A stretch of DNA of 64,000 nt, taken from Spirometra erinaceieuropaei (taxonomy: Eukaryota > Platyhelminthes > Cestoda > Diphyllobothriidea > Diphyllobothriidae). This document shows positions 39,301-46,228 of this stretch, one piece after another. Every line of letters starts with the position of its first letter. Position 1 is the first letter of the stretch. The stretch covers positions 1,928,472-1,992,471 of the forward strand of contig CACRXP010000019.1 in assembly GCA_902702965.1 (NCBI GenBank). The letters run 5' to 3'. Made by a program: the position numbers and the translations under genes. The notes under the pieces were generated by a model. That model was given only the letters and a program-made list of their open reading frames with translations. It did not search any database and was not told where the DNA came from.

Positions 39301-42089
39301 CATTTTATAGAAAGCATCCTAATCTGCTCGAAGTTTGTACCCGGAAACAAAGTGTCGTTCGCTTTAAAAATTTTATGATTTTTTTAAATTTAAAAATTGT
39401 AAATTTTTTAAAGTATTTTAAAAATTTTACAATTATATAAAAAAATTATACATTTTTAAAATTTTTAATTTTGATAACATTTTTATCATAATTGTATAAT
39501 TACATTTTTTTAATTTTTTTAAAATTTTATAAATTTATGAGATTATTAAGAGCGCGAAATGTACACCGCGATAGGTTCAAGCGCATTAGATTGTTTACAC
39601 GGAGGAGCATGCGCTGAGACCGTCGACCTTGCTCACTCTCTTTCGACTTTCGGCCACCAGTTCGCTGTCGGAGTGGGTCACTTGTCAGATGTGGGTAGTG
39701 GACACAGTGACTGATAGAGCTAGAGTGTCTGTCTGCGCTCGCGCGCCACATGCACGCTCTAGCCCCCCAAAACGCACACGAAAAAGGGGGTAGGCGGTCC
39801 TGATCTCACATGTGTGAGAAGGAACCATCGTAGTCTGACTCTCAGTCACCACTCAAGGCACAAACACACACACTGCACTAATCTGAGTTGAAGCGTTAAT
39901 TGACAACCTTCCAAGGCACAAGGATTTTAGCGCATCGTGGGAGTATCAAGCGTGTCTGATTGTTTGTGGCGGGAAATTAGGCACAGAGAGTTCACCTCAC
40001 TCTCTCCGGATTGGATCGGGGGGAAGAAGGTAGCTGACAGAATTAAGAATAGCCTGTCTACGCGTGCCACACACACGCGCCTCACACAACGCATGCTGAA
40101 GATATAGATAGGTTTAACTCGAAAAAACAGACTGGAACATGGAAGGGGGAGAGTGACGTTATGCAATCTGGATCTAACAATCAATACTCCCCTTTAAAAA
40201 ACCATAAAAGGGTTTCAACCATTACGGTGTGCTAGATACCGTGGCTTGGGGGCCTGTCGACTTATGGGATGACTCGGTCCAATTCAAAAATAGAAGCCGG
40301 ACCGCAATGACTACTTCTCAACGTGTCCCTTATTGCACGCGTGTGTGTGGTCCGCGTAGAGGGGTTGCCCTGTAGAAGCGAACAGGAGAGTCCCAGGTAG
40401 CAGTTCAGAAGATGAAGATGCGTCAGGGCGTCCCAGTGATCGCATCTTCATCTTCTGGGTTGCCCTGTCTTGTCAGTCACTGCGCGCAGGCCACCTTCGG
40501 CCGTCTTGCCATCAGAGTGAAGTGAGTGTGGGAAGAGAGATCGAGGTAGATGCAACGCAAGTCTGCCTCACTATAAATAATTTCTGCGCAAGTCATGGTT
40601 GCATCCACCTTCCGGGGCGGTGGTGGACCTCGCCACTTGCGACGGTTGAATTGCCGGCAACGAGTGGAGGGTTCGGTGGTCGGTGCGTTGGGGAGGAGGG
40701 GGGGGCGGCAGGTTGGAGAGTCCTTGTTGTTGTTGCACAAGCGCAGGCGTCTCGAGTAGTTTACTCTCTCCCCTCCCCACAGACGAAGCAGATTTCTTAC
40801 GGCGAAACAGACACAGGCATGCAAACATTGCCGACAGGACAGGAAATATGGAACTCCGCACTGCCAGAACGAACCTGTTCTATTGCAAATCCAATGCTCT
40901 GGTAGAAGCGTTTTCGGGTGTAGACGGAGTAGATGCCGGTGCTAGGCGGATAGGGCAGGGTCTCGTACTGCGGATCCCAGTCAATAAGGTAGAGGTGTTT
41001 GAAGGCTATTACGGCCCGCTCACCGTAACTGACCCGGGTTGAATTCAGTGAGCCAAATAGGATGAGCTGACGGAGGGAGGTAAGAGGAAGGAAAAGCTCA
41101 AAGCAATCAGAGACAAAATGAAAAATAGGATGCAGGGAGGATCGAAGTGAAATGTCCAGTGTTGCAATAAGAATACTTCAATGAAAATCAGTCCTCAGAG
41201 AGGGAGGCAATATTCTCCACCGCACATGACTGGGCTTCACTACTTATTCAGTAGATGGTCAAAAGGTCTGTAAGCGTGTGCTATGCCAGTACCAGCAAAC
41301 CATGGCCATCGCAGCCTGGTATGCGCTGGCAGCTTCCCGACATCTGGTTCCCTGCCGGCAGATGCGCTTGCGCTCCCGCTAGGTACACAGACGGTGAGCA
41401 TGGCTGCCCAGTCGTCCTCGTTGCTCTAGCCCCTGCTACGGTGTTGTTTTTGTTGGCGAAAAATCCTGGTCAAGTGTCTGTTGTGGATCGAGAAGTGTGG
41501 TGGCACGCCTAGGTGCGGCTCCTGCCGCGCCAGCCACCTGCGCCCTCTCCTTCCCACCTCCAGTCTTCTTGACTCTGCCTTGACACCGGGTCCAGGTGGG
41601 GGGCAGGGAAAAGAGAGTGCGGTAGATTCTAATACCACGTTAAACTAATCCACGCGCAAATCACCGTTCCTGAACGATAATAAATAGTAAAATTCGACCT
41701 AAGAAAACGCTCCTAATAGGAAACGCATTTAACGAGGCAGGCTGAACACCGTAGGCATACCACGTCCTACTCGGCGAATGGGTAGAGAACGCGGAGGGGA
41801 GGAGGGCAGAACTAACCTGTGCAGTGATGGCAATCAGCTTGACAAACTGCGTCACCATCTTGAAGGGAAATACGCCCTTTTTACGCCACCGTTCGCAGGG
41901 CGTCATGTAGAAGTCGAGGAGGCGCTGGCGCATGCGGTTCTCCGTCCTCGCCATGTGGCGAGCGCGAATTTCGTCCTCCGACCGCTCTCGCCCAGACAGC
42001 GACGAGGATGCAGAGGATACGACGTTGCCGTAGCAACGTGAAAACAAGCGACAGTGTCCATCGTCCTCGCCGGTATCAGAAGGCGGCAA
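27009..42089 (-). CDS. TRPML: Mucolipin (TRPML) cation channel, nine exons joined
   Basis: Mucolipins are six-transmembrane cation channels of late endosomes and lysosomes, opened by PI(3,5)P2, that release Ca2+ and other cations into the cytosol. Joining 42,089-41,817, 41,066-40,875, 38,680-38,551, 36,351-36,246, 34,236-34,140, 31,244-30,993, 28,509-28,363, 28,218-28,117 and 27,341-27,009 keeps one open frame of 544 codons with GT-AG borders throughout. Visible features are a basic N-terminal segment, TM1, a lumenal domain with four cysteines and several N-x-T/S sites, TM2-TM6, and the NGDD selectivity filter at residues 490-493. Human MCOLN1 has 580 residues, so only the extreme ends are missing. 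The first exon opens at an acceptor, not at a convincing start, so an upstream exon is likely. No C-terminal exon was found below 27,009; that side is full of SINE-like repeats. Confidence 0.94.
27411..27487 (-). pseudogene. Decayed intronic duplicate of the mucolipin pore segment
   Basis: In the intron just upstream of exon 9 this 77-bp stretch repeats exon 9 positions of about 27,152-27,232 at high identity. It runs from the YHLKFR codons through MSTLEC and FSLI to YVT, in the same strand and frame. The filter is altered: one codon is missing and the four residues reduce to C-D-V, so NGDD is lost. No splice sites flank it, and one edge abuts a dispersed repeat at 27,488. It is best read as a partial tandem duplication that was later broken by a repeat insertion. 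Confidence 0.85.
27488..27720 (+). repeat. Fragment of the composite repeat inside a mucolipin intron
   Basis: This stretch begins CCCTTGCGATGGTTACGCC and continues through GTTTACATTAAAGTAATTAG and AGAGAACTTTTCGGGTATAC. It aligns with 24,165-24,380 and with the inverted copy near 44,130-44,330. Only one end of the family is present. Confidence 0.75.
28117..28218 (-). CDS. TRPML: Mucolipin exon 8: TM4
   Basis: Thirty-four codons in phase 0, acceptor CTTTTAG and donor ACC|GTAAGT. It reads YLLGLGTLCVWLGLLRYVGY, matching the LLGTSTLLVWVGVIRYL block that forms TM4. The exon is shorter than most open frames here and was found by its fit between exons 7 and 9. Confidence 0.93.
28363..28509 (-). CDS. 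TRPML: Mucolipin exon 7: loop and TM3
   Basis: Forty-nine codons in phase 0, acceptor CCTGCAG and donor AAT|GTAAGA. It encodes FWEFVNPWYLLFLLSDALIV and then AGSVFKLAN, matching the [21 protein letters not shown] block at TM3. Confidence 0.94.
28725..29510. mobile_element. TA-type foldback element, copy 3, decayed
   Basis: The left arm carries GAAATTCCGAAATGCGTTTT, then TTACTACTTAAGTAGCATGG near 28,912, and the right arm carries ACAATTAGAAACTTTTTTAAA near 29,340. All are shared with the copies at 18,760 and 32,617. Outer ends are missing or diverged, and the right arm is truncated near 29,510. It lies in the intron between mucolipin exons 6 and 7. Confidence 0.75.
29600..29760. repeat. Dispersed repeat with telomere-like bits
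   Basis: CCCCTGGAATTTAGCACAAA near 29,676 matches the repeat near 2,160. A GTGCTAAATTTTACCCC stretch near 29,628 is partly its inverted complement, with CCCTAA-like sequence between them. A G-run follows. It looks like a small element with inverted ends. Confidence 0.45.
29905..30110 (-). repeat. SINE-like repeat, inverted copy of the 24.86-25.07 kb block
   Basis: Read on the minus strand it gives GTGCCTTACGGGCTCTCTCT, AATGGCCATTTCTAGC and CAGCCAGTCATAC in the same order as 24,909-25,045 on the plus strand. No gene is present. It lies in the intron between mucolipin exons 6 and 7. Confidence 0.75.
30993..31244 (-). CDS. TRPML: Mucolipin exon 6: end of lumenal domain and TM2
   Basis: Eighty-four codons in phase 0 with acceptor GCCTAG and donor AAG|GTAAGT. 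It begins ITFDNTGQSGQVSVHLDAQ, close to the ITFDNKAHSGRIPISLETQ block of the human channel, and carries the fourth lumenal cysteine. A serine/proline-rich insertion of about 15 residues follows, then TM2 (HLAVDLLAFDMSLLSALMCL) and a short basic/aromatic loop. Confidence 0.93.
32617..33594. mobile_element. TA-flanked foldback element, copy 2, best preserved
   Basis: A 978-bp element whose two ends both begin CAGTGCGTGACCGATCTCA when read inwards, each flanked by TA. Arms of at least 385 bp (32,617-33,000 and 33,215-33,594) are inverted complements with scattered differences. The palindrome GCTACTTAAGTAGC sits at 32,810-32,823 and 33,387-33,400, which is 193 and 194 bp from the two ends. No transposase frame is present. 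TA target sites and CAGTG ends point to Tc1/mariner-type mobilisation. The element lies in the intron between mucolipin exons 5 and 6. Confidence 0.9.
34140..34236 (-). CDS. TRPML: Mucolipin exon 5: lumenal domain
   Basis: A 97-nt exon with acceptor TTCTCCAG and donor TCG|GTTAGT. It starts in phase 2 and ends in phase 0, as its neighbours require. It reads LQTFQLNFQLSS, aligning with the VTIHFRLKTI strand, and ends SVECFQFNIS, aligning with the IPDCYTFSVL block with the third lumenal cysteine. The open frame runs on through the donor into the intron, so the exon is easily mistaken for part of a longer unspliced frame. Confidence 0.85.
35405..35600 (-). repeat. GC-rich dispersed repeat, copy 2
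   Basis: On the minus strand it shows CACCTGCGCCCTCCCCCC, CGGACCCAGATGAGGGAGGG and GAGTCTACTATCAC. These blocks are shared with the next copy at 35,660-35,990 and with those at 22,205, 41,505 and 62,205. Together with its neighbour it forms a near-tandem pair in the intron between mucolipin exons 4 and 5. Confidence 0.7.
35660..35990 (-). repeat. GC-rich dispersed repeat, copy 3
   Basis: Minus-strand blocks GCGCCCTCCCCCCACCTCC, GTCTTCTTGACTCTGTC, GGACCCAGGTGGGGGGAGG and CAAGTCTACTATCAGC match the copy at 41,505-41,690 closely and copy 2 more loosely. Open frames over it are rich in Gly and Pro because of the G/C runs and are not genes. Confidence 0.7.
36246..36351 (-). CDS. TRPML: Mucolipin exon 4: lumenal domain
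   Basis: A 106-nt exon (acceptor CTCGTAG, donor GCG|GTAAGG) that fits exactly between phase 1 on its left and phase 2 on its right. It contributes a CVSVSILDVP block, holding the second lumenal cysteine, and ends AAHNIIIDFMR, which aligns with the family's NLTLKFHKL region. Similarity alone is weak; the matching phases and splice sites on both sides make it convincing. Confidence 0.82.
36352..38550. other. Mucolipin intron 3, nothing recognised
   Basis: The 2.2-kb intron between exons 3 and 4. Several short open frames (for example 37,577-38,005 and 38,185-38,490) match no family I know, and I see no repeat structure. Confidence 0.45.
38551..38680 (-). CDS. TRPML: Mucolipin exon 3: lumenal domain
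   Basis: A 130-nt exon with acceptor GAAACAG and donor GTA|GTAAGT, starting in phase 0 and ending in phase 1. It encodes FNLTEEITISGYSFAD and continues to a CLNQ block that carries the first lumenal disulfide cysteine. Three sequons (NLT, NRT, NYT) suggest a heavily glycosylated loop, as expected for a lysosome-facing domain. Confidence 0.88.
39046..39330 (+). mobile_element. TA-type foldback element, copy 4, left arm only
   Basis: Contains GAAATTCTGAAATGCGTTTT, GGGTTACTTAGGTGGCGTT, GCAGCATAATC and CTTATAAATTCAAATACATT in the order of the left arm of copy 2. The central palindrome is degraded and the right arm is absent, replaced by the AT-rich island. The outer end resembles copy 3 more than copies 1 and 2, suggesting two subfamilies. 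Confidence 0.65.
39360..39545. repeat. Extreme AT-rich island with internal inverted repeats
   Basis: About 185 bp made almost only of A and T, with few G or C, inside sequence of ordinary composition. It contains short inverted pairs such as AAATTGTAAATTTTTTAAA with TTTAAAAATTTTACAATT. It starts where foldback copy 4 breaks off. It could be a decayed AT-rich element, a fragile site or replication slippage product. Confidence 0.8.
40406..40457. repeat. Perfect 17-bp hairpin with 18-base loop
   Basis: CAGAAGATGAAGATGCG at 40,406-40,422 is the exact inverted complement of CGCATCTTCATCTTCTG at 40,441-40,457. The right half (CCCAGTGATCGCATCTTCATC) equals the 3' end of the short repeat at 60,719-60,804, so the hairpin probably comes from two head-on copies of that repeat's end. 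Confidence 0.9.
40875..41066 (-). CDS. TRPML: Mucolipin exon 2: end of TM1 and start of lumenal domain
   Basis: Sixty-four codons, phase 0 at both ends, with acceptor CCGTCAG and donor CAG|GTTCGT. It begins LILFGSLNST, completing TM1, and continues with AVIAFKHLYLIDWD and VYTRKRFYQSIGFAIEQ. These match the AFRHLFL and YTREQLYQAIF blocks of animal mucolipins. There is one N-S-T glycosylation site just after the membrane segment. Confidence 0.93.
41505..41690 (+). repeat. GC-rich dispersed repeat, copy 4
   Basis: Blocks GCCACCTGCGCCCTC, CCTCCAGTCTTCTTGACTC, GGTCCAGGTGGGGGGCAGGG and AGAGAGTGCGGTAGA match the other copies. It lies in the intron between mucolipin exons 1 and 2, on the strand opposite to the gene. 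Confidence 0.7.
41817..42089 (-). CDS. TRPML: Mucolipin exon 1 of those found: N-terminal cytosolic segment and start of TM1
   Basis: This exon has 91 codons, with an acceptor at ACCCTAG before it and the donor CAG|GTTAGT after it. Its end reads RLLDFYMTPCERWRKKG and then FKMVTQFVKLIAITAQ, matching the family's RRRLKYFFMSPCDKFR-type block and the first half of TM1. The Arg/Lys cluster lies where PI(3,5)P2 binds in characterised mucolipins. The first 60 or so residues are acidic and serine-rich with no family match. A methionine inside the exon (RARHM) could serve as a start, but the upstream acceptor argues for another exon. Confidence 0.9.
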
Positions 42090-42542
42090 CTAGGGTAAGA
42101 TCAAGATCACGCTGTCAGGGCAGATGTGGCCTCCCTTTAAATGGTACAAAAACTGAGCGGCTTCTTGCACCGGGCCTGGATGATTGAATAGCATCTGCGA
42201 CTGCTGAAAGCATGTTGTGAATGTAAAAAAAAACATTGGCAACCGCGAAATGGAGTGAGTGCGGAAGGAGGATATGCCTTACGCCACGACGGAGGGCTAA
42301 CCGAGGTCAAAGCTATAAGTCTACGGGCATTTTCATTAACAAAACCTTACTAACATAGAGCGTGATTCTGAACTTTTTTTCTCGGTAAGATCGCAGTTCA
42401 TAGCCAGACATTATGAGTTGATACTGTCGACGTACTTGTAATCAGCAAGTGTGTTTTCCTTATCGAGGAAACTTGTTATCAGTAGGTGTGTTTCTACTGA
42501 GTCAGGCAGGTCGCCTGTTTCGGTCAAGTTTTTGGACTTATT

Positions 42543-43012
42543 GAGGGTTAACGTTAGGCTTAGGATTAAGTTTTAGGGTTAGGGTTTTAGTGTTAAGGTT
42601 AGGGTTAGGTTTTAGGGTTAAGGTCAGGGTTAGGTTTAAAGGTTAATGTTAGGGTTGGAAGTTAGGGTTAGGATTTTTGGGTTAGCCTTAGGGTTTAGCT
42701 TTAAGTTTAGGGTCAGACCTTAGGGTTAGAGTTGGTGGTAGGTTTTAGGGTTGAGGTTAGCGCTTAGGGTTAAGGTTGCCGTTGGGTTTTAGGGTTAAGG
42801 TTAGGGCTGGGGCTTAAGGCTAAGTTTTGCAATTATGGGTTAGTGTTAGGACTTTAGGGTTAGGTTTTAGTTATAAAGTTAGGGGTAGGGTTTGGGGCTA
42901 GGGTTGGGGTTTTAGTGTTAAATTTTACCGTCCGGGTTAGGGGAAGGTTGTTGGGTTGGCGTTTTGGTTAAGGTTTTACGATAAGAGTTAAGGTTTTAGT
43001 GTTAGGTTGGCT
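42543..43012 (+). repeat. Degenerate telomere-like (TTAGGG-type) tract, 470 bp
   Basis: Almost continuous imperfect units: TTAGGG alternates with TTAAGG, TTTAGGG, TTTTAGGG and TTAGTG variants, giving a loose higher-order unit such as TTTTAGGGTTAAGGTTAGGG. The plus strand is the G-rich strand. Unique and repeat sequence continue on both sides, so this is interstitial. It lies about 450 bp upstream of the first mucolipin exon found. Confidence 0.92.
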
Positions 43013-43229
43013 TCCCCATTGCGGGCTACGAACTGCGACCTGACCTTTTTCTCATACTTTGATTTCGCACCTAACACTTTCCACGCCGTCGCCGCTTCCT
43101 TGTACTAGTGAGAACAATAATCACTGCTAATTCAGCCGGCTTGGTGACGCGAATTCACCACATGATAAATGATTGCTCGCTTCATATCGTAACTGTATAG
43201 CAATTCCCCTAAGAGCCATGTGGGGATTG

Positions 43230-44330
43230 ACGTCTCATTGTCAACTACAGCGTTGGGTGTCTCGTGGTCAGCACTTTAAGGTCCCACGCCCTGGCTCCAG
43301 CCAACCTACGCGAGGAAAGTTGGCCGAAATCGCCAAATGTATGTTCCTCCAGACAGAAGAGAATGTCAGAGACGTACTGCGACACGGCCAAGCGCAAAAC
43401 ACTAGTTGCATAGTGGTCCACACGCAGTACCACCATAGGCTTCCAACCATCTGCTATAAGTAGGCTCGCGTAGGCGATCGGTGTCTTATAGCAGTAAACA
43501 TCTCCTGTCACACTCGAACAGCGTGCAGAAAGCGGACAGGACAGTCACAGAACGGAACAGATGCGTTCCGGCACGCAGCTGCACAGCGGTAAATAGACTG
43601 TAATCAAAAGCATGACTCATTGCCTAACAGTTTAATAGTGATCAAAAACCTATGCGACCAAGCTGTTAATATATTAAAAACTGTCACCCACAGGCAAGGG
43701 GATGCTAGGTGACTGCGTCTCTGATGATGCAATCGTGCGTGGACCGGAAACTTCATGCGAATTAAATATCGGTTCCAGCAATCACATCTTCGAAATTCAT
43801 GAGTATCCAACGGCATTAATTTTGTGTGTACCGGTCTAACCTGATTGCAGTAAGCATCTTGGATTGCTGTAGGACCGCCTCCGTGGGCCACAAATCCTTA
43901 ACTGAACGGCCAAAAACGGAAGAACCAATTTCTGTCGCACAATGTGATTTATTATACCGCCAAGTCCGATTAATCCGGTAAGCAATTCTGTCGTAGACCT
44001 AGGGATTGCAACACGGTTCTAGTCTATGTGGCCAAATTTCAAGGTCTACAACTTTTCGCTCACATTTCAGAGAACAGCGAACATATGCCTGAACAAGGTT
44101 AGCAGCCGGTGGGGAGGTAGGTAGCCCCGAAAAGTTTTCTGCTGATGAGGTTGGGAATTGGTTTACTGGATAAACGGGGAGGACTTGGCTAGACGCATCT
44201 GTAAGCCGGTTCGTACGCCTCAATTGCGTCTAGTATTGCCGGCTCGCCAAATTACTTTAATGTAAACAAGGCGGAATGACGACTTCCGTCCCTTTTGACC
44301 TGTATAATTACGGACGTAACCGTCGCAATG
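43230..44330 (-). mobile_element. Composite dispersed repeat, right copy, uninterrupted
   Basis: Inverted relative to 24,150-25,490. From left to right it shows the CAGCGTTGGGTGTCTCGTGG block, the CTATAAGTAGGCTCGCGTAG block, the GATCAAAAACC and AGCTGTTAATATATT block, CACATTTCAGAGAACAGCGA, GAAAAGTTTTCTGCTGATGA and GTAAACAAGGCGGAATGACG. It lacks the 311-bp insertion present in the left copy, so it represents the older state. Open frames in it are broken. Confidence 0.7.
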
Positions 44331-44769
44331 GATGCTACGGACAGCATCAGACCGCTATCGTGTCTCCTTCTTCAAGACTACTTCCTGGGACTCGTCTCTT
44401 CGCTTCTATTGGCAGTGCTTTGGATACCCAAGGGGGGACACAAGTTCGGCATAGGGAGCGTAAACATGGTCCACCGACTACCTCCGGCCAAGTTTATCCC
44501 TCATTACTGAGTGATTTTGCCCACCCAATCTCCAAATTTACTGTTTCGTAGTCTACTCCAGCGTTGGGTGCCTGGTGGTTAGCCGTCTTTGCCCTAGCTA
44601 GACAGTGGTTGCAATTAAGACTTCATAAAAAAGACGAGTAGAAAAGATGGTTACATACTAGCCCCACGCAGTGGCGCAGTAGTTTTTCGCTAAGAGTTTT
44701 TCCAGACATCCGTTATAACCGGAGACCTGAGGCAGGCCGGCGTTCTAGTAATAAATATCTAACGTCACA

Positions 44770-45090
44770 CTGGACCGGTGGGCGTTAACCTGGCTTCGTT
44801 GCGAGACGGGGCTTCTTGAGTAGCAGTAGATAAACAATAATCGAAAGCATAACTTACAGTTGACCGACGACCAAAAGCGTATGTGATTAAGTTATTAATT
44901 CAAAATTGCTACTAACTGGACCAGCGAGTGCTAACCTGGCTTCGTTGCATGACGGAACAGATTGCCTCGTGTTTGTCTTGGAACTCGAGACGGGACTTCT
45001 TGAATAGCGGTAGATAAACAGTAATCGAAAGCACGACCAAAAACGTTTGTGATCAAACCATCAGTTAATTCAAAATTGCTACTAACATGG
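44770..45090 (+). repeat. Two-unit tandem duplication
   Basis: The order CTGGACC, CTAACCTGGCTTCGTTGC-like, GACGGGRCTTCTTGARTAGC, GTAGATAAACARTAATCGAA and TTAATTCAAAATTGCTACTA occurs twice, starting near 44,771 and 44,917, with small internal differences. No coding potential is visible. Confidence 0.75.
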
Positions 45091-45114
45091 AAAGGGAAGC
45101 TAAATGGTTTTCTG

Positions 45115-45180
45115 TCTTTCAGGATGGGCTCGTGTGTGGATCTGAAACGTCGGACAAATAAATTCTTCTTCTATTGACTG
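45115..45180 (+). repeat. Diverged copy of the short repeat seen in LINE-D
   Basis: GGATGGGCTCGTGTGTGGAT, CTGAAACGTCGGACAAATAA and a TTCTTCTT tail correspond to the repeat at 60,719-60,804 (GATGGATTCGAGTGAGAAT, CCGAAACGTCAGGCGAATAA, TTTCTTG). Confidence 0.7.
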
Positions 45181-45932
45181 AGTTTCCCTCTTCTCACTTG
45201 GTAGACATCCAGTCACCGGACGAAAATGGACAATAAGTACTGTTACAAATACTCGACGGTAGAAACAGAAATGTCTACCTCTGTGCCGCAGACAGGGCAG
45301 ACCGGTGATTTAGTAAATTGTTCCCTTCAATTTACCTAACCAGAAACCCTGTCGTGGACGTAAAAGTTTTAACACTTTTTGTGGAGCTACCAAATTACAA
45401 GTTTACCAAGGTCTAAAACTGTTTAAAAACTGTTTCAAGGCACAGCAAACATAGGCAAGGGCAAAGTTAACGGTCGGTGGGAGATTCACAGTCTCGGAGG
45501 CTTTTCTTGTTCAAGATGTGAAGAATGCAACTTTCGCCCCGTTTGGCCCGCATAGATGCAGGCGTAACCAGCACATCGAATGTGGCAGACGACGACTGCT
45601 TGCCTAAGTTTTGTCGGACTTTGCGGCGCATTATTGGGCTGCACGTGGTAGCGACCGGTAGAACCTGGAGCACCGGTTTTAAGGCGGCACTGCAGCTTCG
45701 AACAGTTGTTAGAAGCTCGTGAGTAACCATTTCTTCCTTCCTTTTTGTCTCCTGTGTGCTGCAGTGTGTGCGCATTCTCACGTGCATAAGCCTCACGAAG
45801 CCATCAGGTGGATAGCGTAAAAACCGCTGATCTCGGTTGTTTGTTAAACACTGTCGTTTCTGGGTAGCCTCTCGTCAGTCTTTTTATAAGAGCATCAGCT
45901 TCCTTGCAAGTCTGGCATATGAAAAGGTGGTC

Positions 45933-46228
45933 AGATAAGGTTATGTAGCCCCACCTGAAGTAAACAAACCGCAACAACCTGTAATACGGGACCGGTGGTA
46001 AATGGGGGTTTTACAGGTGGGGCCGGAGGACGCACAGGTGGCGAAGTCAAGTTGTTGTATACAAAAGTGATGCTATTGGGAATGCGCGATTCTACTTTGG
46101 GCGGTTGAGAAATAGTTGCCCTAACCTCTAACCATAACTCTTAACTCTAACCTTTACCCCCAACCGTAACCCCTAACCCCAATCTCAACAATATTGTGTC
46201 CATCAGGTGGGGCTGCATAACCACATCT
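45933..46228 (-). mobile_element. Short TIR element, copy B, with expanded T2AG3-like interior
   Basis: Inverted relative to copy A at 1,754-1,986. Its ends are AGATAAGGTTATGTAGCCCC on the left and, reverse complemented, AGATGTGGTTATGCAGCCCC on the right. Read in copy A's orientation, the interior holds about nine imperfect TTAGGG-like units (plus-strand 46,112-46,190) where copy A has two. The 63-bp length difference between the copies is close to that expansion. Confidence 0.78.

Noticed and set aside
42543..43012. A true chromosome end
   Set aside because: Units are highly degenerate and ordinary sequence, including a gene and repeats, continues on both sides.
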